From Candidatus Abyssobacteria bacterium SURF_17 (lineage in GTDB: Bacteria > Abyssobacteria > SURF-5), in NCBI GenBank assembly GCA_003598055.1, contig QZKI01000001.1, forward strand, positions 1 through 45,483: a stretch of DNA of 45,483 nucleotides, in the 5' to 3' direction. The notes beneath the pieces were generated by a model. That model worked only from the letters and a program-made list of their open reading frames with translations. It searched no databases and was not told where the DNA came from. Within the stretch, counting starts at the first letter, position 1, and each line of letters starts with the position of its first letter. Positions 1 to 7,769 of this stretch are shown in pieces. The position numbers and the translations under genes are program-made.

Positions 1-20
1 AATTGCGGGACCGCCCCTCT

Positions 21-113
21 TTCCCCCTTTGAGAAAGGGCGAACAACCTGCTTCCCCCTTTGAGAAAGGGGGAACAACCTGCTTCCCCCTTTGAGAAAGG
101 GGGATGAAGGGGG
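21..113. repeat. Tandem 31-bp repeat with internal palindrome
   Basis: Three consecutive units start at 21, 52 and 83. Each opens with TTCCCCCTTTGAGAAAGGG, which folds on itself, and the first two are joined by AACAACCTGC. The third unit decays into GATGAAGGGGGATT. The same CCCCCTTT...AAAGGGGG core recurs at 1322-1342 and 2099-2119, so this is a local expansion of a dispersed palindromic element. There are no unique spacers, so it is not a CRISPR. Confidence 0.8.
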
Positions 114-224
114 ATTTCGCTTCGGTTTCGTCTTGCATCTTTCGGCCGTTATTCCTTTGCGCTCTTTGCGCCCCGGGTCTGCGACCCTTTGCGGTGAAAG
201 AACCTGTTCTCGAAGGAGACACTC

Positions 225-1271
225 ATGCACATCAAATCACCATCTCCATCAATCCACGCGCCAATAGAACTCTCTTCCGAAACCGCTCTCCGAATGGCCG
301 AGGCCGCAACCACATTTCTCGCGTCGCTCGGTTCCGCCGACAGGAAACGCGCGCAGTTCCCTCTCGAAAGCGAATTCCGTTCGGTGTGGGATTATCGCCC
401 CGGCGAGAGAAACGGCATCTCTCTCAAGGAACTCGATAGCAGCCAGCAGAAGCTCGCGTATGCTCTGCTCGCAAGCGGCCTGAGCCGACACGGAAACGCC
501 AAAGCGCTCACCATCATGAGTCTCGAGGCCGTGCTCGCCGAACTCGAAAAACCGATGCGCGCTTTCAATCGAGACCCCGACCTCTATTACGTGACCGTCT
601 TTGGTTCGCCCTCAGACGACGCGCCATGGGCGTGGCGTATCGAGGGCCATCATCTCTCGGTCAACTTCCTCGTGCTCGAGGGCAAGCACATAGCTCCCAC
701 TCCGAATTTTCTTGGGGCGAACCCCGCTCGCGTCCCGAACGGCCCGCTCGAGGGCCTTCGTGTGCTCGCCGCCGAAGAAGACCTCGCGCGCACGCTTATC
801 GGCTCGATGGATGCCAATCAATTGAAGAAGGCCGTCATCAGTTCGCACGCGCCGGCCGACATCCTCACCGATAACGACCCTCGCGTTCGCCTCGATGAAC
901 CGGCAGGCCTTCCGTATTCCGCGATGAACGAGACGCAGCAGTCGCATCTCATGAATCTCATATCCGAATATATCCATCGAGTGCCGCGCGATGTCGCGGA
1001 CATGCGAATCGAGCGAATCGAAAAAGAAGGCTGGCAACACCTGCATTTTGCGTGGGCCGGCGACACACAGCCCGGCGGCCCTCACTACTACCGCGTGCAC
1101 GGCCCCAGCTTTCTCGTCGAATACGACAACACGCAGAATAATGCAAACCACATCCATTCCGTCTGGCGTGATATCCACGACGATTGGGGCGCCGACCTCC
1201 TCAAACGCCACTACCAGCAGTCACACGAAAAGCGCGGGGTTTCGAGTTCCGGGTCCCGGGTTCCGCGTTGA
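225..1271 (+). CDS. DUF3500 family protein
   Basis: A 348-residue protein that I place in the DUF3500 family from the conserved C-terminal block GGPHYYRVHGPSFLVEYDN (about residues 284-302) followed by NHIHSVWRD. The family is widespread in environmental bacteria and has no established function. The His-rich end suggests a metal or catalytic site, but that is inference. The start is supported by AAGGAG six bases before the ATG. There is no signal peptide, so it is probably cytoplasmic. The last dozen or so residues (after HEKRG) are encoded by dispersed repeat DNA of the GAGTTCCGGGTCCCGGGTT type, so the natural stop seems to have been replaced by one supplied from repeat sequence. It stands alone, with repeat DNA on both sides. 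Confidence 0.85.
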   Translation: MHIKSPSPSIHAPIELSSETALRMAEAATTFLASLGSADRKRAQFPLESEFRSVWDYRPGERNGISLKELDSSQQKLAYALLASGLSRHGNAKALTIMSLEAVLAELEKPMRAFNRDPDLYYVTVFGSPSDDAPWAWRIEGHHLSVNFLVLEGKHIAPTPNFLGANPARVPNGPLEGLRVLAAEEDLARTLIGSMDANQLKKAVISSHAPADILTDNDPRVRLDEPAGLPYSAMNETQQSHLMNLISEYIHRVPRDVADMRIERIEKEGWQHLHFAWAGDTQPGGPHYYRVHGPSFLVEYDNTQNNANHIHSVWRDIHDDWGADLLKRHYQQSHEKRGVSSSGSRVPR

Positions 1272-1275
1272 AAGA

Positions 1276-1342
1276 ATTCATCCACGAAGTGCACGAAGGC
1301 CCACGAAAGACGCTTCCTTCTTCCCCCTTTCCTAAAGGGGGA
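1276..1342. repeat. 67-bp direct repeat, copy 1
   Basis: It begins ATTCATCCACGAAGTGCACG and ends in the palindromic CCCCCTTTCCTAAAGGGGGA. An apparently identical copy in the same orientation lies at 2053-2119. It starts immediately after the DUF3500 stop codon. Confidence 0.85.
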
Positions 1343-1384
1343 GTGAGAATCCGTCCCGCAATCTCAAACAATGAATGATATTCT

Positions 1385-1440
1385 TGTAGGGGCGGCCCTG
1401 CGTGGCCGCCCGAGCGCCCAACATCGGGGCGCCCCTACAA
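1385..1440. repeat. Palindromic GTAGGGGCG element
   Basis: It begins TGTAGGGGCGGCC and ends GGGGCGCCCCTACA, so the ends are inverted repeats of each other, with a second small inverted repeat inside (GGCGGCC/GGCCGCC). Relatives occur at 1928, 7560-7580, 12793-12820, 27864-27890, 27935 and 41799-41862. This is REP-like dispersed intergenic DNA. No transposase for it lies in the window. Confidence 0.75.
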
Positions 1441-1897
1441 TTACGGGACAGTCTCGTGAGGGGGATTACCCCTTTCGCCTTTTATCCCTCTGCGCCCTCT
1501 GCGTCTCCGCGGTGAAAAAATATTTCTCGTGCGGTGGCAACCGTAAACCGTGGACCGTAGACCGTAAACCTACTTCAACCCGGAACTCGGAACTCAGAAC
1601 CCGAAACTACTTATCGACCACAGATTCACACGGATGAACACAGATTCTTGAACTCGGAACTCGGAACCCGGAACCCGGAACCATTTCTTCATCCGCAGAC
1701 TCCGCAGATTCGCTCAGATTTTTCAACCAGAGACCAGAAACAAGAAACCAGAAACCATCTTGGCCGACCACTCATTTCACTGATTGCACGGACTGACAAC
1801 CCGGACCTCGGAACTATTTTTTCACCACGGAGCGCACGAAGGACATGGAGATTTTGTAACCCGGAACTCGGAACCCGGAACCCGAAACCGAATATCA

Positions 1898-2027
1898 ACC
1901 GCCGATGGACGCCGATACACGCGGATATGTAGGGGCGAACCTTGTGTTCGCCCAATTCATACCATCGGCAATGCAGGGACATGGCGTTCCGTGCCCGGTC
2001 AGTTTTTGTAGGTGCGAATTCATTCGC
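1898..2027. repeat. Long inverted repeat, left arm
   Basis: This stretch, from ACCGCCGATGGACGCCGATA to TTTTTGTAGGTGCGAATTC, reappears as its reverse complement, with scattered differences, at about 7483-7606. It carries a GTAGGGGCGAAC...GTTCGCCC palindrome and a GGTGCGAATTCATTCGCA palindrome. The two arms bracket the 5.4-kb segment with the lipoprotein, HEPN and unknown genes. Confidence 0.75.
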
Positions 2028-2052
2028 ATGGTCTGGAGGCCACGTTAAAACG

Positions 2053-2119
2053 ATTCATCCACGAAGTGCACGAAGGCCCACGAAAGACGCTTCCTTCTTC
2101 CCCCTTTCCTAAAGGGGGA
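2053..2119. repeat. 67-bp direct repeat, copy 2
   Basis: Same orientation and sequence as 1276-1342, again ending in the CCCCCTTTCCTAAAGGGGGA palindrome and followed by AGAGGGGGATTATCCCTTTC. Confidence 0.85.
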
Positions 2120-2302
2120 CAGAGGGGGATTATCCCTTTCACCTTTTCTCAACGCGGAACCCCGAACCCGGAACTAATCTTATCATCCGCAGACTCCGCA
2201 CCTTCCAGATTGCGGAGAAGAATTTCCGGAGTTCCACGTTTCTTCCTTCAATCGCTCCCTGTTGCTACTGTTATGGGTGTGCCGAGCGGAAACGGCAGAA
2301 GT

Positions 2303-2345
2303 CTTGAATTATAAGCTCGCGTGGGAAAGGCTGTTCCGCCCGTAC
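2303..2345. repeat. 40-bp interspersed repeat, copy 1
   Basis: Core TTGAATTATAAGCTCGCGTG followed by GGAAAGGCTGTTCCG. Related copies in the same orientation lie at 2964-3005 and 3966-4003, next to the lipoprotein and HEPN genes. GGAA...TTCC can form a small hairpin. I do not recognise a named family. Confidence 0.7.
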
Positions 2346-2388
2346 TTTCAAGAACTACTGATGGGTGACCCCTATTTTCGTATCGGCC

Positions 2389-2829
2389 TTACTCTTCAGC
2401 TTCCTCCGATACCTCTTTTTCAGCTTCCTCCACTTTCAGTGGGGCTACTCTATTAATGGCGGCCACTTTGTCGTTTGAGTCGTAACAGATTGTCAAGCGG
2501 CACGTCTCGCCTTGAAATCCTTCTACGGGAGTACCAATGATTTCCCACGCACCCAAGGTCAATACGTCAAGTGCTCCATGACCAATTGCGCGCCCAGCAC
2601 TGGGTTCGTTTCCTATTTGATATTCATATGTGTCCAACCGCATACCTTCTGGCGTCGTGGTTGATGCGATTGGAGGACCAAGTTGCATTTCTACTTCGCT
2701 GCGATGTGATCCTAATCCGAACGCTCCCAGCTCTGGTTCTCTTTCGCCGCTCATAGCCATCATAACGGAGCACCCGGCGGACAAAAACACGAGACCCACA
2801 AGCACAGCTGCCAGATACATTCCTCTCAT
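2389..2829 (-). CDS. Small outer-membrane-type lipoprotein
   Basis: A 146-residue precursor. An N-terminal hydrophobic segment (residues 4-19) ends in the lipobox LSAGC, so Cys20 should be lipidated and the mature protein anchored in a membrane facing the periplasm. The central part, GLGSHRSEVEMQLGPPIAST (about residues 39-58), resembles the turn that opens SmpA/OmlA-like modules, where a small domain supports outer-membrane assembly. Similarity is limited, so the role is open. The C-terminus is very acidic (KVEEAEKEVSEEAEE). The start is supported by a strong GGAGGAGGGG ribosome site. It is a single gene with a repeat copy just past its stop. Confidence 0.8.
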   Translation of the reverse strand: MRGMYLAAVLVGLVFLSAGCSVMMAMSGEREPELGAFGLGSHRSEVEMQLGPPIASTTTPEGMRLDTYEYQIGNEPSAGRAIGHGALDVLTLGAWEIIGTPVEGFQGETCRLTICYDSNDKVAAINRVAPLKVEEAEKEVSEEAEE

Positions 2830-2963
2830 TGTCCCCTCCTCCCGTTAACCAAACAATTCGTCAAGATGGTGGACAAAATCATGCCTCGGTAAACCAGCAA
2901 AGTCAAATCAACCGATACAAGTCTGGAAATCTCTTAAGAAGAATAGTCGGCTGCGCTCAATCC

Positions 2964-3005
2964 CTGAATTCTAAGCTCCCGTGGGAAACGTTCTTCCGCT
3001 CGTAA
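2964..3005. repeat. 40-bp interspersed repeat, copy 2
   Basis: CTGAATTCTAAGCTCCCGTG followed by GGAAACGTTCTTCCG. It is the most diverged of the three copies and lies between the lipoprotein start and the HEPN gene stop. Confidence 0.65.
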
Positions 3006-3062
3006 CCATCAAAACCTGATAAGTCAAGACTTGAACCGATTCTCCCATGGTATGACAACTAA

Positions 3063-3932
3063 TCAACTGCGCGCGCGTCTTTCCTGTTTTTCAATATGCT
3101 CTATTACTTCATCAATGAGAGCTTTTGGTGCCGGACCTCCCGCGGCCTCTGTGACCCTTCCGTATAGTTTCTCCCATTTTCCCTTATCCCTTCGGTACAA
3201 GTGTACTTCAAATACCTCTGATGCAAGTTGGCGGAATACATGCGTCGCAATATTGTCGGGTGATATCACCAACCTGCCGTCCTTGTCTTTAGTCTTATCT
3301 AAGCCGTACACATACCGCGGAACTGAGGAGCCGATGGATAGTGCGAGAAAATAATCGGAGAGAAAGTCAGCTGCCTGCTTGAGGTATCTCAAATCTCGCT
3401 TTTGCCTCGCAAGTCGGCGCCTCTCTTTATCCCTCTGATTTTGATTCCTCGGCTTTCCGTTTAGAAGAACATGGACATCCAAATGCGCGACAAGCTTGTT
3501 GCGCTCTGACTCCAACTTCTTGAAGATGTTACTAAAATCATCCTGCGCCTTGGTAAGTTTCTCTATGCGAGTCTGCAACTCCTTCCTATAATCTATCTCG
3601 GCCCTTCGCCTTATTGAGCCCTCAATATATTTTCGAAGGTAGCCGAGAGTGAGGTCAGAATCATCCCTAGAAGTCGGCTTCGAAGTCGGCTTCCATATCC
3701 TATACACAATAAGAACCCCATAATCGAATAATGTCAGTGCGCTTATATCTAGATATCGCCAACTGCTAGTTCTTTGCAGGATTGGAGATAGTCTATGAAA
3801 TTCCTCAAGAATAACTACGATTGAATTGAGTAGCGCTATATTTTTCCAAAGCTCATACCTAAGCTGCTCGTATTTGTGCAATGATCTCTTCACAAGTACT
3901 TGCGAGGGCTTGTGGTCCGCTAGATGCGTCAT
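3063..3932 (-). CDS. HEPN/AbiU2-like protein
   Basis: A 289-residue soluble, highly charged, mostly helical protein. The key feature is ESERNKLVAHLD (about residues 142-153), where R-N-K-L-V-A-H fits the RX4-6H motif of HEPN nucleases. The layout, with long helices before it, resembles AbiU2-type HEPN proteins linked to phage defence and toxin systems. A basic coiled-coil-like stretch (RDKERRRLARQKRDLRYLK) follows. No nucleotidyltransferase (MNT) or other partner gene is adjacent, so it appears to be solitary. It sits between two copies of a 40-bp repeat. RNase activity and a role in defence are inference from the motif. A non-toxic helical protein with a chance match is possible. Confidence 0.55.
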   Translation of the reverse strand: MTHLADHKPSQVLVKRSLHKYEQLRYELWKNIALLNSIVVILEEFHRLSPILQRTSSWRYLDISALTLFDYGVLIVYRIWKPTSKPTSRDDSDLTLGYLRKYIEGSIRRRAEIDYRKELQTRIEKLTKAQDDFSNIFKKLESERNKLVAHLDVHVLLNGKPRNQNQRDKERRRLARQKRDLRYLKQAADFLSDYFLALSIGSSVPRYVYGLDKTKDKDGRLVISPDNIATHVFRQLASEVFEVHLYRRDKGKWEKLYGRVTEAAGGPAPKALIDEVIEHIEKQERRARS

Positions 3933-3965
3933 TTTATTGGCTTCTTTTCACGACCGATGTCAAGT

Positions 3966-4003
3966 GTTGAATTATAAGCTCGCGTGGGAAAGGCCGTTCC
4001 GGT
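3966..4003. repeat. 40-bp interspersed repeat, copy 3
   Basis: GTTGAATTATAAGCTCGCGT continuing GGGAAAGGCCGTTCCG, nearly identical to copy 1. It lies just upstream of the HEPN gene start. Confidence 0.7.
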
Positions 4004-4022
4004 TATAACTATTAAAGAAATG

Positions 4023-4111
4023 AAGGGGTCAGGTCTACACATTGGACAAAGCCAAATCCTCTGGAGCTTCCCTTGAAAGATATCTTGTCCAATGTGTAGA
4101 CCTGACCCCTT
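4023..4111. mobile_element. MITE-like 27-bp inverted repeat
   Basis: Perfect 27-bp arms at 4023-4049 and 4085-4111 enclose 35 bp. The arm reads AAGGGGTCAGGTCTACACAT then TGGACAA. GGGGTCAGGTCT-type termini are, from general knowledge, often found beside REP-associated (Y1) transposases in environmental bacteria. No transposase is present here, so this would be a non-autonomous element. A decayed single arm lies at 4255-4285. A short minus-strand ORF runs into the element. Confidence 0.75.
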
Positions 4112-4211
4112 TGTCTTTGGTTTTCTCGCAACTGCTCGAGATTTTTTCGTCTATGAGCTCCCTGAAGGCTTCTGCATATTTATCAAGTGCTTCAGTCGGT
4201 GATGTCATCAT
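4035..4211 (-). pseudogene. Short ORF fragment ending in the inverted repeat
   Basis: An ATG at 4211 opens 58 codons on the minus strand. The first 34 or so residues (MMTSPTEALDKYAEAFRELI then DEKISSSCEKTKDK) look like a real acidic helical protein N-terminus. The remainder is translated from the 4023-4111 inverted repeat and stops inside it. The simplest reading is a gene truncated when the element inserted. Family unknown. It could also be chance coding. Confidence 0.3.
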
Positions 4212-4254
4212 GGCATCTCACATCGGAACAAGAAACCTGTATTATAATAAAAAC

Positions 4255-4285
4255 AGAGGGGTCGCGTCTACATATTGACAAAGCC
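4255..4285. repeat. Decayed single arm of the inverted-repeat element
   Basis: GGGGTCGCGTCTACATATTG followed by ACAAAGCC matches the left arm of the 4023-4111 element with a few changes, including the following ACAAAGCC. Confidence 0.6.
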
Positions 4286-4440
4286 AGCACGTCTTTTGAA
4301 ACAATCGCGGCCAAGGATCCGTTTACGGTTGACGGTTTACGGTCTACGGTCTACGGTTTCGCCCTTTCCCCGTTTCCCCCTTGTTAGTGTCCCTTTCGTC
4401 TTTCGTCTTTCGCCTTTCGCAGCCCGATCCTTCTGGTTTT
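4286..4440. repeat. Low-complexity repeated-word block
   Basis: Holds GGTTGACGGTTTACGGTCTA-type units (4325-4362) and CTTTCGTCTTTCGTCTTTCG units (4393-4422). The first echoes CGTAAACCGTGGACCGTAGA at 1552-1571 in inverse orientation. No gene is seen. Confidence 0.6.
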
Positions 4441-5466
4441 CTACAAGAACCATGCGCGAATGCGGTCGAGCAGAGTTGACGGGGTGAGTCCCGCTCTTTC
4501 TTGTTCGAGCCGAATCGTGAACCTTCTTATTTTTCGAGCACTTTTGTACAACTTTGGTGCGAAGCTGGTATTAAGGAAGATACCATATGCGACCTCTGTA
4601 TGATACTGTTTGGCAATTCTGCACAATTTTGATTCGAGCGATTCGAGTGGGCTCCCGGACGGAGGTGTCTTGGTAGACAAAGCGGGATAATCAATGCACA
4701 CGTGTTCAGTAATGTCTTGAACATATGGCGCTCGAGCATTGACTGCAATTGAATCGACAGCCTTGTCGAATTCCCGGTCGAGTGCCCTTCGCTGGGCCAG
4801 AAGCCACCACAGGTTGTTGTTCTCTGCGTCGGTGCGGAGGTCGGCCGCCTCATCACTTCGGGCCCTGAATATCACCTTGTCAGGAAGAAGCGGACAGAGG
4901 ATTCGGGCGACTCCTTGAGCATCGAACTGGTGGGAAAGGGCGAGGAGTGCGGCATTCGGTACGACCGTTGACTCACTGGCAGGGTGCAGCAGTCCATCAT
5001 CGTATATCTTCTCTTCCTGAGGCATACGTCCGAGCCGCGCAATCTCGAGCATGGATAAGGGGTCTGTTCGAATCTGATTCAGAAACTCCTGTGACTTTGA
5101 GACTATCATCAACTGATTTCTCCATCGCTCCGGCGGACCGACGTCAAAACCGTATTGTCCTGCGGGGAGCAACGGAAAGCCGTGTTCGGAGGATATTCCC
5201 AATGTCACTCTGGCGCCTACCGACAGGAGGGCGAGTTGTTGAAATGCTTCAGCAACCTTGCTGTCCTGAAGCAACGCGTTCAACTCCCCGACAGACGGGA
5301 TTCCCGTGCCCTCCGGGGGTGATTTATACGAAACACTAAAGGCGCCGTGGACCGGGCATTCGATGCTCATTACCCGCGCCTTGCCGTGGATCAGATTGTG
5401 AATAAACCTCAGAGGGATTGTTTGGGGATAGTCCATAAAAGACCTCGCGTCACTGACGCCCTCCAT
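4441..5466 (-). CDS. Unrecognised 341-residue protein
   Basis: I do not recognise a family. The protein is soluble, with no membrane segment. Its N-terminus (ARVMSIECPVHGAFSVSYKS, about residues 31-50) looks like a beta-rich extracellular domain. The C-terminus is basic (SARKIRRFTIRLEQERAG). The first codon directly follows an in-frame TAG, and no ribosome site is visible there. Just upstream, in another frame, is a 44-codon ORF with a good ribosome site and a signal peptide (5450-5584), so this ORF may be the body of an exported protein whose reading frame is broken near 5455-5470. The 3' end lies against repeat DNA. Confidence 0.5.
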   Translation of the reverse strand: MEGVSDARSFMDYPQTIPLRFIHNLIHGKARVMSIECPVHGAFSVSYKSPPEGTGIPSVGELNALLQDSKVAEAFQQLALLSVGARVTLGISSEHGFPLLPAGQYGFDVGPPERWRNQLMIVSKSQEFLNQIRTDPLSMLEIARLGRMPQEEKIYDDGLLHPASESTVVPNAALLALSHQFDAQGVARILCPLLPDKVIFRARSDEAADLRTDAENNNLWWLLAQRRALDREFDKAVDSIAVNARAPYVQDITEHVCIDYPALSTKTPPSGSPLESLESKLCRIAKQYHTEVAYGIFLNTSFAPKLYKSARKIRRFTIRLEQERAGLTPSTLLDRIRAWFL

Positions 5467-5584
5467 CTAATGCGGCTTGGATTGTGGAGAAGTTGTCGGG
5501 AACATAGTGAGTATGGGCAAAGGCAGGTGAGCAGAAAGACAGGAAAATGACTGCTAGCGGAGCGGTCTTAGTTGGTCTTCTCAT
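5450..5584 (-). pseudogene. Signal-peptide ORF, probably the displaced 5' end of the 4441-5466 gene
   Basis: Forty-four codons start at the ATG at 5584, preceded by GGAGGGGGCC. They encode a signal peptide (PLAVIFLSFCSPAFA, cleavage after AFA near residue 23) and then HTHYVPDNFSTIQAALDGG. The phrase VPDNFSTIQAAL is typical of the start of secreted parallel-beta-helix (pectate-lyase-like) proteins. The ORF ends at a TGA at 5450-5452, while the neighbouring frame stays open for 341 codons. A one- or two-base indel would join them. Either the gene is decayed, the sequence has an error, or these are two unrelated ORFs. Confidence 0.5.
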
Positions 5585-7769
5585 GGCCCCCTCCCATGTC
5601 GTGAAAAAGCATCGAAGACAGGGGAATTCTATCGCTTTTGGTGCAAAAAAGTCAAGTGGGAACCACGGATTTCACGGATTTCACGGATTCAGGAACCCGA
5701 GACAAGAAACCCGAAACTATTTCTTGCCCTCAGTGGTTGACAGAAAGGTTTTACGGCTTGAGGGGTCGCAGACCCGAGCCGCAAAGGATCGCAGAGGCGC
5801 ACAGGCGGCACAGCCGCAACCCAAGAATTCTTTTCGCCACGAAAGAACTCGAAATTCACGAAAGTTCCTGTCTTCCTTTCGTGTCTTTTGTGCCATTTCG
5901 TGGCCCACACAGTCGTTTTCTCTTTTCTGTTCCTCGGTGTTCTCTGTACTACTCCATTGCATTTTCTTTAATTTCTGTCGTGATTTTCAGAAGCATAGTG
6001 TCGTAAGTCTTTGTCGTAAAATGGATTCCCGTTCCCCGATCAGGTCGAGGACAGGCCTCGCGGGAATGAAAGAAAAAAGGAGGTTCATTCGTGTGATTTG
6101 TTCCATTCGTGATATTCGTGATCCATTTTCTTCTTCTTCTTTGGTTGCGGCTATGCCGCGCCGTGCTGCCCCGTGTCCCCTGTGGTGAAAAATCGGTTTC
6201 TGGTTTCTTGTCTCCCGGTCTCTCGCCAGTTCTTTCGCGTAATTCGCGTAATTCGCGGTTGACAAGAAAGTTTGCGGTTTGCGGTTCAGACTCTCCGCGT
6301 TCCTCCGCGCCTAGGGCCTGCGACCCCGAGGCGAAATCTGTCTTCGTGCCTTTGCGGTTGAAAACTCTCGCTGTATTCGTCTTATTCGGACTCCATTCGT
6401 GCCATTCGTGTTCCCGTCTTCTTCCTTTTCCTCCGCGCCCCGGGCCTGCGACCCCTGCCGTTGAGCTTCTTTTTCTGTTAACAAAAACTTCCTTGACCCG
6501 CCCGTCCCCACCCTTCATCATAGGCACCATGTGCGCGCGGTAATTCGTGAAATTCGTAATTCGTGGTCCAAGAGTTTCGTTGATCTTTGTGACGGTCATA
6601 CCCTTCCACGACAAGAGGATGCAACAATGAAAGGAAAGAGGATGCTCATTCGTGTGATTTGTTCCATTCGTGATATTCGTGATCCATCTTCTTTCTTCTT
6701 GGTTGCGGCTATGCCGCTCTGTACTACCATCGTTCAGTTTCTTGAATTTTTGTCGTGATTCTCATTGACGTACTTTGGTAATTCGTTGGCATAAAATGGA
6801 TTCCCGCTTCCGCGGGAATGACGAAAAGGAGATCTTCATTCGTGCCATTCGTTCGTGTAATTCGTGTAATTCGTGTTCCAAGTCTTTGTTTCTTTGGTTG
6901 CGGCTATGCCGTTCTGTGTTCATCCGTGTGCATCCGTGGTTTCCGGGTCTTGTCTCTCTTCGTCTCATTCGTGTTCTATCAAATCTTCTTTTTCTTCTTC
7001 TCAAATCCGTGGAATCCGTGGAATCCGTGGTTCCGACCCTCTTGTCTTTATGCGTCTCATTCGTCTCAATTCGTTACATTCGTGCTCCAATTCCTATAGA
7101 AAAAACGCGAAAAGATGCGTCACTTGCGTCACTTGCGTCACCAATTCCCAAAAAGGCGAATCACACCGCTTCCACAACTTATTTTCACTCAATTACTTGT
7201 GTTTTCCCCTTCGCCCGGGTCTGCGACCCCTTTCGCCTGTTTTTTTCATCCCGAAGATGCGTCACGATGCGTCATTTGCGTCACGCTCTTATTCGCCATG
7301 TTACAAGACGAGGTGGTTTGCCTCTTTTATTTCGATCCAAAATCAAAAACCGACCGTTCGGTCCGCTGTCTTATATACGGGTAACACGAAAAACGCCCTT
7401 AACGCGTCATCGCGTCACCCGGCGGAAAAATGAAGGGAAAAGGGGAAGTATCGGCGAGTATCGGCGTTCATTGAAACTATGCAAATGAATTCGCACCTAC
7501 AAAAACTGAAAGCGGGCACGGCACGCCCTGCCCTACATTGCCGGTGGTATGAATTGGGCGAACACGACGTTCGCCCCTACATATCGGCGTGTATCGGCGG
7601 TTGGGAAAAGACGCATGGATTCCTGCTTTCGCAAGAATGACAAAAAGGAACTGTTCATTCGTGTAATTCGCTCAATTCGTGGCATTCGTGATCCATCTTC
7701 TTCTTACTGGTTGCGGTTTCGCTGCGCCGTGTAATTCGTAATTCGTGTTCCAAGAGTTTCTTTGTCGGA
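5585..7769. repeat. 2.2-kb gene-free block of ATTCGTG-type repeats
   Basis: No credible gene is present. ORFs here translate into repeating Val-Ile-Arg or Asn-Ser-Arg peptides. The block is built from related words: CACGGATTTCACGGATT (5664-5686), GTGTAATTCGTGTAATTCGT, TGGAATCCGTGGAATCCGTG (7010-7031), GATGCGTCACTTGCGTCACT (7113-7140) and GGTTGCGGCTATGCCGC (6143, 6702, 6896, diverged at 7710). A 75-bp composite of TTCGTGATATTCGTGATCCA plus GGTTGCGGCTATGCCG recurs at about 6087-6158, 6647-6718 and, diverged, 7655-7725. ATTCCCGC..GCGGGAAT palindromes lie at 6022-6068, 6793-6820 and 7617-7640. (C/G)GGGCCTGCGACCC also recurs. Confidence 0.8.
7483..7606. repeat. Long inverted repeat, right arm
   Basis: Approximate reverse complement of 1898-2027, running from GAATTCGCACCTACAAAAAC to GTGTATCGGCGGTT. 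It contains a GGGCGAACACGACGTTCGCCC palindrome. The arms differ by a few substitutions and small indels. Confidence 0.75.

Larger units (their letters stand above)
1272..2388. repeat. Gene-free 1.1-kb repeat block
   Basis: No convincing gene is visible. The block holds both 67-bp direct repeats, a palindromic GTAGGGGCG element, and runs of near-synonymous units such as GGAACTCGGAACCCGGAACC (about 1560-1600, 1647-1682, 1797-1890, 2153-2175) and AGAAACCAGAAACC (about 1728-1760). It also holds one arm of a long inverted repeat (1898-2027) and copy 1 of a 40-bp repeat (2303-2345). Short ORFs here only translate the repeats. Confidence 0.75.

Noticed and set aside
21..113. CRISPR array
   Set aside because: The units are directly tandem without unique spacers, and no cas genes are nearby.
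5949..6614. 221-codon minus-strand ORF
   Set aside because: It translates ATTCGTG-type repeats into Asn-Tyr-Ala-rich text. Not a gene.
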